From positions 30,873 through 78,014 of the forward strand of contig JANBPK010000948.1 of assembly GCA_027579435.1 (NCBI GenBank): DNA of 47,142 nucleotides, given 5' to 3'. Below, piece by piece: positions 39,370 through 47,142 of the stretch. The notes beneath the pieces were generated by a model. It was not told where the DNA came from, ran no database searches, and worked only from the letters and a program-made list of their open reading frames with translations. The translations under genes and the position numbers were made by a program. Position 1 is the first letter of the stretch, and each line of letters opens with the position of its first letter. Source of the DNA: Candolleomyces eurysporus (Eukaryota; Basidiomycota; Agaricomycetes; Agaricales; Psathyrellaceae).

Positions 39370-40768
39370 ATGGAGAGCACTACCCTCGAATTCCCCCAGG
39401 AAATCGTCAACGCGGTGGTTGGGCATTATGCTATACAAACCGATTCCAAGGCCCTCAAAACCCTCGGCCTGGTATCCCGTGCATGGTCCCATCCCACGCG
39501 CGAGCACCTCTTCCGTGCAATCATGATCGACATGTATTCGCGCGATTTACAGGAACGGCTTGACGCACTCAAGTCACTCCTTCAAGACAAACCACTGCTG
39601 TGTCAATACATCAAGTCTTTGACCATCGAAGTTGGCAGCTTTCTTCAATCCCTTAAATCTCTGCATCCGGACGCCGATTTCGACTCACTTATGTGGATGG
39701 ATGATCCCGTTGACTTCCTCTCTTTTTTGGCCTCATTGACACATGTAACACATGTTGCTGTTGGTGTCAGAGAGAGGTCCAACTATCTACGGCCCAGATC
39801 CATTCCTTATTATTTCCAAGCGGCATTGCAAAGTTTATTCGCCCGTCCCCACGTTACTTCGATCTCCCTCAGCTACATTGAAATCGACTTGATACCCCTT
39901 ACGCAGTATCACCACATTGAAGAGCTTGCCCTTCATGGTGTTGGAGTACCTTCCTGGTCTCGGGACTGCTGCTTCCCCATGAATCGCCTTCCCACAACGC
40001 CCAGGTGTCTTCGGGGTTTGAGCCTCTCGATGGTCTACCCCGAAGTGTGGAGAGTCCTGGCCCTTTGTTGTGCAAGCCCAGAGGCAACTCTGAGCCTAAG
40101 GAAAACAAAGGAGTTGGCCGTCAGCACTGGGGAGTTCACCGCCTACAGCACCGAGGATTTCACCAGCATAGACACCCTTGCCGACGAACAGTGGAGCACT
40201 ATTTTCGATACATACGGAGGAGCCGTCGAGTCCTACACCCTTCGTCAATATTCATACCACAAACTTTCCCCCACCTTCGCGTCTTTGCGGAGCTTTCCCA
40301 ATCTCAACCAACTCTCTTTGGAAATTTTTTACGAAAGAGTTAGTTATCACGGCGAACACGGCTCAATGCCTGTACTCGTGCAAGCTCTGGAAGAGTGCTC
40401 ACAGTTGGATGAACCAAGTAATCTCACCAGCATCCGCGTGACGTACTTTGGATGCGCCGAGTACATCACGCTCAACGATCTCAAGGCTCAGGGAGAACAG
40501 AATCTCTGGGCCCGGTTAGACGGAATCCTGGAAGGACACACGTTTTNCTTCTTTGAAAGAGGTGGTCTTCACGATCAAATTTTACTGCTGCACGACTTCT
40601 CTCGGGGGCGAGAATTGCGCTGCCCTTGCGAATATGTTTCACACACAATTCTTTCCGAGTCTTAGCAGGAGAGGTATTTTAGCTTTGAGATGTCATCATG
40701 TAATTCGTAGCGACGGTGATCCTTTCTTCGAGCCCTCTCGTATTGTCAAGACCTATCTCGGTAGTTGA
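39370..40768 (+). CDS. F-box protein, copy 3 (one frame break at an N)
   Basis: Third member of the family, about 465 residues if the break is ignored. The first residues MESTTLEFPQEIVNAVV and the run GLVSRAWSHPTREHLFRAI are as in copies 1 and 2. Near the end the sequence gttttncttcttt has one base more than the matching gttttctgcttt of copy 1, and that base is the N at 40547. The frame then continues in register to the shared C-terminal block FPSLSRRGILAL and stops at 40768. So the break is most simply a base-calling artefact. Taken literally, the frame would end at 40665. Homology to the other two units stops soon after, near 40820. Confidence 0.8.
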
Positions 40769-40882
40769 AAATGCATTGCATGTATGTACATAGCGTAGAT
40801 GTTCCTTCATCTAATGGCCAATTTAGGGAGAGCGACAAAGAGTTTTGCACGCTACTCTAGCAGCAAATCCCAGCACCTCGTC

Positions 40883-40919
40883 TCGTTCAAGAATTTTGTC
40901 GGACGAATTTCTTGAACGA
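40883..40919. repeat. Inverted repeat, 11-bp arms
   Basis: Arms tcgttcaagaa (40883-40893) and ttcttgaacga (40909-40919) are perfectly complementary around a 15-nt spacer. It lies about 115 bp after the F-box copy 3 stop codon. Confidence 0.6.
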
Positions 40920-42363
40920 CACTCAAATCTAAATGTACCACCCAGTTGCGGTTGCGCTGAGGACTTTGATAAACAGATCCTGGATAAGGTCTGGGGGATA
41001 TCCTTGAGGCTCAGCACTCTCCCTCTTACCCATCCAGGAGCCTCAGAAAGGCTGGCACGAGTTGAACGTGAGGGTGACTAGCTGGTATTCCTGAAGGCAG
41101 ATCAAACGCTGGGGCAGTCCACAAAATCGAAAGGCGCATAGGTAAACATCCCCGAATATTCATAAACATATGACAGCTGATGTCTTCTAATAGTCCAATA
41201 CCTTTGCAGAATTGTGTCGATGCCGTAGTAATAGGCATGCTGTATACATGCAGCATTGCCACCATATAGGTCGGTGTGACGAGGTGCTGTTACTAGACGG
41301 TTCTCGGACACGGAAAGTGGTAAGAGAGTTTCTGTCCCGCGCGAGCACAGGAGAATCTCAAACCCAGCCGATGTCCAAACGGGCACTGTCCGCTGACCAT
41401 CATATTGCGCCGCGTCTTGTCTTTCTCGACTACGACGTCCCTTCTATCAACTGTAGATGTGTTATTGGCCATGAATCCACCTGATCTCACTGCCTCGACG
41501 TTCTGTGCCCCTGCTAAGCGAAAACGGAATGACGAGAGCGAACCCCGCTAGGCCAGATTGTCTTTTACGCTGGCACCTGAGCTCAACGAAAACGAAACGA
41601 CGAGTCCTCCAAGACCTCATCCAGGATGTCTGTGAAGCTAATAAACAGCTATATATGCAGGGTCAGAAGGATAGACAAAAGGCTCAGAGGCAGAGGAAGG
41701 AGGAAGAACAGCAGAAGGAGGAGCAGGATCGGGTGTCAAAGGTACTCGCAACCATATAGTAGGTGAACAAGGTGTGTTATTATGTCTTTGTGGATTCACA
41801 TACGGCTGACTGGATGTAGGATACCAGCATGCCTCTGAGATGTTGAACTTGGACTTCATTCACAAGCGACAATCCGAGATCACCAATACGTGGATCTCAT
41901 TTTTTGAGATCTGAGTGCTTGAAGGACAGCAGTTGGTGAATTCAGAATCTCTGTTGCCTCTAGGACCAGAAGTTTTGTCGATTTTCAAGCAATACTCAGT
42001 CCCAATGGTCCCCGCACCCAGAATGACATCCTCGCCACATAAGACATGTGCAGCTGCCTCCAGTTGCCACCGTTCTCCCCTCCAAAAAATGAGGGAGATC
42101 GAGGGTGCCAAGTGTATACCATCGTGCAGCATTGGCTGGCTGTGCCTGCTCGCTGCCTGAGTTTCCAGGAAGATTCATCGGTGGAAAGGGTATGTGCTCG
42201 TTTGAATAACATGTCTACGAGCTACTAAAGACTAACGATACAAATCGGTAGTAAAACAGTGTCATAGCACTCCAAGAAAGGTTCATCGCATTGACGCGCC
42301 ATGCTTACAAGTGTGGCTACCCGTTTGGACATCGACTGAGTTTAAACCCCCCTCTGAACCAGC

Positions 42364-42435
42364 CGTTACATACTGTAGGGGAGATTTCTCGGTGGGAGCG
42401 ATAATCCAACCGAAAAATCTCCCCCTACAGTAACG
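42364..42435. repeat. Long imperfect hairpin, about 28-bp arms
   Basis: The left arm contains tgtagggg and agatttctcggt. The right arm is its near reverse complement, aaccgaaaaatct then ccccctacag and taacg. Differences are a 4-base bulge, one G and one substitution; the loop is about 14 nt. It lies roughly 140 bp before the start codon of the fusion gene. Confidence 0.75.
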
Positions 42436-42575
42436 ACCGGAACCGAGCCTGTGATCCTGCCCTTAGAGTCAACGGGCGCTAGTACTGCATTGTATATCAT
42501 ACTCCCCTCCCACCACAGCTCAGGGTAGACTTCGTTCGCCATAAAGCCCCCTTCAATTACCGTCGAAGTCAAAGG

Positions 42576-45500
42576 ATGTCCAGGGTTCCTGCACCCCTCG
42601 CCCTATTCACAGGTGCCCATGACCAGTCTTTCCAAGACTCAGCCTTCGCCACCGTAGGCCAAGACATGTACTTGACTTCTTTCAATTTCAATCTCAATGC
42701 GCCCGATCTATCGATAACCCCCGGACAAACGACACCTCCATCTCCCGCTATCCATCTGAGGCAGCTCAGACGTCGGCTCCGCCAGTTTTTATCGGAATTC
42801 TTCCACTCTGCTGAGCATCGGGATGCACTCCATCATGGCTCACAATTGCAACGAGCCGTGCGGATTGTGCCCACCCAACAAGAGCGAGAGGATTCGAGGA
42901 ATACCAATATTGATACGACTGGCGATGTCATCGAGTCTAGTGAACAATCGCAGGAGGGTATCAAGATCGTGAGTGCACCTACTACTGGTATTTGTCCGGC
43001 AGCTTCTAAGGCCAGAGATGTAGTCCTCCATGAATAGTTCGGATGTGCTCACCGTTCACCCATCGGAAAGTATTACAAACCCTGAAATTTACATCCGAGG
43101 TATGCATCGATCAGGACGTGGGCTGGCGTGTTGGAATCCCCGGCCTCGCAGCCCTCTAGTCCCCGGGAAAGGCGTCACTCCTGGGGATGTTGGAATACTC
43201 AATCCGGTGAACGGATTTCAGAAGATCTTCAATATCTGGGACGGTGAAGCTTTGCGGGACTTGGTACCTCCTGGTTCGAGGTATCAGGCCCCACCCAGAG
43301 AGATCAGGATTCACCCAGAGCTTAGAGAGGGAGACACAGTTGTTGACGGCATCTTGTCGGTCGTTCGTAAAACACCGTCTGGATAGTACGTCTTCTTCTC
43401 CAGATTCATTTGTATCATGTACTGACGTGATATCTCGAAGCATCTCAGCATTCGAATTCCAATGCTGCAAACAGCCAGGCGCAGTCCTCGTATGCACTTC
43501 TTCAGCAGATCTTGAAGAACTAGTTGACCCAGTCGCTCTTCAAGACTTCATATTCCAGCATGCCGGACTCATATATCAACGTGCAAATAGCATCCAGCGA
43601 GTGGCGGACCAAGATTCCCTGTACATCGTCACAGGATGCATCAAGAGCGACAGTTGGGCTATCGCAGCTTACAGTGACATTGCGGAAGGCCCTCTCAATG
43701 CGTTAAGGCTTGAAAGGGATATTGTGACTGGGTCAGTCTCGGTGCCAGATTACACATGGACACACCGCGCGATGGCAGAGGCTCGATTCGGTTCGAATAC
43801 CACGGGACAGCCTACTTGTGAAGGGAGTCACGGAAAGGATCAAAGCCTATTTCTACGAGGATTCAAGTTGGCATTGTCTAAAAGTTTTCGCTTCCATCTG
43901 AAGAATTCATCCCTGGGCCTCAAAAACGACAGTAACACCGGTAGATCGAGAGTGGCCAGTCCTGAAAACAACTTCAAATCTCGGCAGGACGGCAATGCGT
44001 GCAACAATGCTGATGGGGGGGGACTGCAGTGACTTTGGTGCTGGTACTTCTTCAAATCATTCTCCATACGGTAGGAATGCACTCCAGGACTGCGTGCAAG
44101 TCGATCTGTTCCCTGCGCCAGTAGGTTCTTTCAGGCACTATTTACCACACACGGTCTATTTATGACTTCGCTACTTCCAGATCTTCCACCCTTGCGATGA
44201 AATCAATGATTTACTGTTGGAGGTGGTGAGCATTCTTCCTCTCCACTAAACCTGAAAGCAACCAACTTAGTATACAGACTGGTGCAGACTGTGCCTTGAG
44301 CCACGATGATATCTGGAGGTCAGTTCGTGATGCCGCCTTACGTGACGGTACGTACAATCATTGTGAATCCCATAAATCTTCTCATTCAATATATGTGCAG
44401 GTGATTTTTGGGTCGACCTTATCAAGTCTAGAGTGCTATGCATTCGCAACGGTAAGCGTGGTTCTGTTTTATCCACCATAGTTTCCTTGCAGCAGTAAAT
44501 CATACGTAGTCTCTTACACGAATAGGAGTGGCCTCCCTTCTGTCTGAAGATGACCTTGGGCTAGAAGTAGCAACATCTGACTCGATCTTGACAAGGGAGA
44601 GTATCGGAAGTCGGAGCGATACCCACTCCTGGCATTGGCGCACCACAAGCGAAGTGACGGTGACGCACAAAGAGGCTTCACGTCACCCTCCGAAGTCAGT
44701 GTCCTCAGCTGAGTTTCCTTTTCCCATGCATTCTACCGACTTTGGCGACCTCTCCGGGAACTGGAGGCTACACGTCAAACCTGATGACGCCGCATTCAGC
44801 GACATCCGACAGGACGATTTGATTATTGTGTCAGTGCACACATATCTTTTCTGAGCAGTTCCTTCTAACTTCCTTAAAGGATCTTCGGCTCAACGGGGGC
44901 CGGGAAGAGCTCCGTGCGTTAATTTTGGCCGTCCAGTTTTCTATTCCTGATCTTCCCATAGTTTATCAATGGTTATTGCGGTGAAGAACGGGTTGAAGTC
45001 AATAAAAGCCTTGCATCAGTGATCGCCCCCGTCACGATAACTCTGGCTCCAAATCATCCGAGCTACCCGTGTCGTCGACTGACACTCGTCGATACTCCCG
45101 GTCTCGGTACCTACAAGCTAGATTATAGAGCATTGATAAAAATTGCGGTCTGGTTGGCCTACGTGTCAGTCTTTCCCTTTTATTGCTTTGCCACCTTACT
45201 GATTGCCGATCCATTCAGGTTTGACAAGGGGACTAAGGTCGCTGGCTTGGTGTACCTCCACAATATTACCCAGAGCTCATTCGGGCTATCAGCAGGCTAC
45301 GAGGCGTTCCGCGAGATCTGCGGCGAAAAGGTTATGGAGAGAGTCGTAATGGCAACTACCCACTGGGGTTCTCTCACCTCGACAGGTAGCGAAATCCGCG
45401 AACACGTACTGAGAGGGTTTTGGAAGGATGTTCTCTCCAAAGGGGCTGCCATGATGCGCATCCAAGACCCGCGCGTTGATTCACACAGGATCATCGACCA

Positions 45501-45810
45501 CATTCTGCGTATTGACGCTGCTCCGGTGGCGATGCAGATACAGGAAGAGTTGGTTGACATGGAAATGCAGATTTCCAACACGAAAGCAGGCAAGCTCATC
45601 CAGCGTAGCATGCAGGAGTATTGGGAGTTGCTAGACGACGCTGAGACGCAGGGGAGTCACCAGAAGAGAGTAGCCGTCGTCGAAGAACAGTCGAAGCAAA
45701 TGGATCCGAAACAAGACATAGATCGTATGCTGGAAAACATCCGCAGGCGCCGGCAAGAGGCTCATTATGACGGTCCTGCCGGGGGCTCTCGGCCTAGGTC
45801 AAACGGTTGA
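42576..45810 (+). CDS. Uncharacterised agaricomycete domain fused to AIG1-like GTPase
   Basis: Ten exons: 42576-42968, 43024-43385, 43441-44120, 44181-44225, 44278-44347, 44401-44451, 44526-44829, 44880-44913, 44962-45164 and 45219-45810, about 910 codons. All junction phases close except for one surplus base in a G8 run at 44015-44022. Residues up to about 535 resemble a large uncharacterised agaricomycete family, with GRGLACWNPRPRSP, GDVGILNPVNGFQKIFNIWD, LYIVTGCIKSDSWAIAAY, FHPCDEINDLLLEV and ALSHDDIW. A polar linker follows. From about 634 there is a GTPase domain with P-loop IFGSTGAGKSS, LVDTPG and ATTHWG in place of the usual NKxD. The C-terminus is basic and helical. The 44526 exon has no early ATG, so it needs an upstream exon; otherwise a stand-alone GTPase could start at 44726. 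Function unknown. Confidence 0.62.
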
Positions 45811-46427
45811 TCCCATCGAACGGCATTGACAGCCATATGCCATGTTACTATGTATCAAACTAATTAAGCCTCCAGTGTCTGTAGCTACAGACAGGCACCC
45901 AGTCTTTCCTTTGGATATCTATTCGAAAACCTGGTCTGCGTTCTCGACAACCTCCATTCATTAAGTATTTGTATCAGTTTGTAGCCGAGTCAAATGAAAA
46001 TATATGCTTGGAGGACCAAGTGATGGTAACCAGCTGGGGGTTGCTAGCCCGCTGCCCGCTGGGATTCAAGCTCAATCCAAATATCTTTGTGCTTTTCTTT
46101 CTCTCAATCCATTTTTGCAGGGCACACTGCCATCTAGTCGTCCCCGCCAGCACATTGATATTAGCTCTCTGCTCATTGAAGTCATATATCCAGATAGTAT
46201 ATTCCCTTACTCCTCTATAAAGTGCCATTGGACTGGGACTGTTCGTTGCTAGGCATCGTTGATCATGAGCAGGGCCGTCACCCCAAAGATAACCCTCTGT
46301 CGTTCGCGAGTTCCCCCTCTCAAGTTCCCTTCACCATATCCATACCATCCTCCACGTTCTTTTCTTGGGGCACTCGCAGCGCGAGTTGCATTGTATACCT
46401 AGTGTAAACTGTAACATCATCATCATC
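45811..46427. other. Intergenic region with 18-bp palindrome
   Basis: About 620 bp between the fusion gene and the membrane protein gene. It includes a perfect palindrome at 45876-45893. A short (cat)n run directly precedes the next ATG. No gene is recognised. Confidence 0.4.
45876..45893. repeat. Perfect 18-bp palindrome
   Basis: The sequence tgtctgtagctacagaca reads the same on both strands. It lies 66 bp after the stop codon of the fusion gene and about 530 bp before the next gene. It could be a dimeric regulator site or chance. Confidence 0.6.
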
Positions 46428-47142
46428 ATGGCCTTTTCTACTGTTGGCAAACGGAAAATAGCCAGCCATGGTACGCCCGCCGATGTAGTTTTGTCGAGAT
46501 GGATAAGGGTTCTGACGAAGTCCTTGTTGTACAGTTTTCCTTTTGGTTCTCGACTTAATCGTTCTCGGTCTTGCTGCGAAAGTGAACAAATTCAATGAGT
46601 TCTTTTGTACGTTGAGCGCCCGCCTTGAACCGTCTTTGCGAAGGGTGCTAATGACGAGAAAATTTGGCGCCGGTAGACGTTGCAGACCTATTCCCCCTCG
46701 CCATGTCCATTATCACCCTTGTTCTGCTGTTTTTCTCGTAAGTGGTATAATTACTGCTCAGCCGATACCGCAAATATTTACTTGACCTCGTTGTGAACCT
46801 GTTCTTAGGATAAGCATCGACCTGGCACTCGACCATTCCTGGACGGCGTTACCCCAGACAGAGATAGGTCTCTTCGGTACTCTAAGCATATTCTGGTTGT
46901 GTGCGTACTTATTTTGGTCTTTCCTATGCGCGATGCTGACCTGTTTCCGATATTGTCAAGCCTTTAACGCGTTCTCTACGTCCCGGTGGAGGAATGTACC
47001 CATGAATTGCGGAGCTATCCCAGCGGGTGAGAGGGCGCTCGATTGTCCTTTACAATGAACTGGCTTTTAACCTGTCTGCCCCCGCTCAGCATTTGCCAAA
47101 GAACGTGGTTGGTGCCGCGACGTACAAGCTCTCAAAGCCTTC
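46428..47142 (+). CDS. Multi-pass membrane protein, MARVEL-like (partial)
   Basis: Exons 46428-46470, 46535-46606, 46677-46737, 46809-46900, 46961-47026 and 47090 onward are in phase and run off the window. The visible part has three hydrophobic segments: FLLVLDLIVLGLAAKV, LAMSIITLVLLFFSISI and LFGTLSIFWL. Then follow NAFSTSRWRNVPMNC and WCRDVQALKAF. The combination of N-AFSTSRW and WCRDxQALKAF is typical of a group of fungal four-helix membrane proteins related to MARVEL-domain proteins, probably at the plasma membrane or in vesicles. The start ATG follows a (cat)n run. The assignment rests on pattern memory. Confidence 0.65.

Larger units (their letters stand above)
40769..42575. other. Intergenic stretch with fragments and hairpins
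   Basis: About 1.8 kb without a gene I can name. A Lys/Glu/Gln-rich coiled-coil-like frame runs from an ATG at 41529 to 41757 (contains EEEQQKEEQDRVSK), possibly the remains of a gene. Two inverted repeats are present, at 40883-40919 and 42364-42435. Other frames are short and overlap on both strands. Confidence 0.4.

Noticed and set aside
45165..45218. Reading straight through 45165-45218 in the GTPase domain
   Set aside because: The stretch is open in frame, but it has a GTCAGT donor and TTCAG acceptor, and its removal joins WLAYV to FDKGTKVAGL, which fits the family better. Retention remains possible.

Overview
The window is nuclear DNA of a basidiomycete fungus, most likely an agaricomycete wood or litter decayer. 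Genes carry many short GT-AG introns of about 43-75 nt; I modelled 82 across twelve genes, and exon phases close in nearly all of them. The content fits too: a two-domain cellobiose dehydrogenase, a GH18 chitinase with a chitin-binding tail, Spg1/Tem1-type GTPase, expanded F-box genes and an AIG1-like GTPase. Scattered N bases, and single-base frame breaks at an N or at homopolymer runs, suggest a draft-quality assembly.

Layout. (1) 1-8003: two direct units on the minus strand, each an intronless F-box gene with about 1.7 kb of related 3' flank. Unit 2 is preceded by an intact tRNA-Gly(GCC); unit 1 keeps only a tRNA stub. A third F-box gene at 39370-40768 (+) also sits just behind an intact copy of this tRNA. 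(2) 8111-16679: a conserved housekeeping block: RBM18-like RNA-binding protein (+), ribosomal protein uL14/RPL23 (+), catalase (+), and converging on it the exosome helicase Mtr4 (-). (3) 16843-28583: a repeat-rich region built from two repeat types. R1 (three copies) carries a four-exon gene for a small, Ser/Asn/Gln-rich, apparently tail-anchored protein that I do not recognise. R2 (two copies) ends in the 3' part of a chitinase gene. A broken PIF1/Helitron-type helicase fragment lies between R1 copies B and C. (4) 27875-30425: the intact chitinase gene (-), whose 3' third is the source or sister of the broken copy at 20389-21029. (5) 30426-33487: about 3 kb without a recognisable gene. (6) 33488-38896: divergent Spg1/Tem1 GTPase (-) and cellobiose dehydrogenase (+). 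(7) 39059-40768: tRNA plus the third F-box gene. (8) 42576-45810: a ten-exon gene whose predicted product joins an uncharacterised agaricomycete domain to a C-terminal AIG1-like GTPase domain. (9) 46428-window end: the start of a multi-pass membrane protein gene.

The housekeeping genes show no operon-like organisation. The secreted cellobiose dehydrogenase and chitinase point to life on plant polymers and to cell-wall turnover. The strongest candidates for something undescribed are the domain-GTPase fusion, the triplicated tail-anchored family, and the tRNA-plus-F-box unit that appears to have been copied as a block. All gene models are hand-spliced from the sequence alone; no homology search or transcript data was available.
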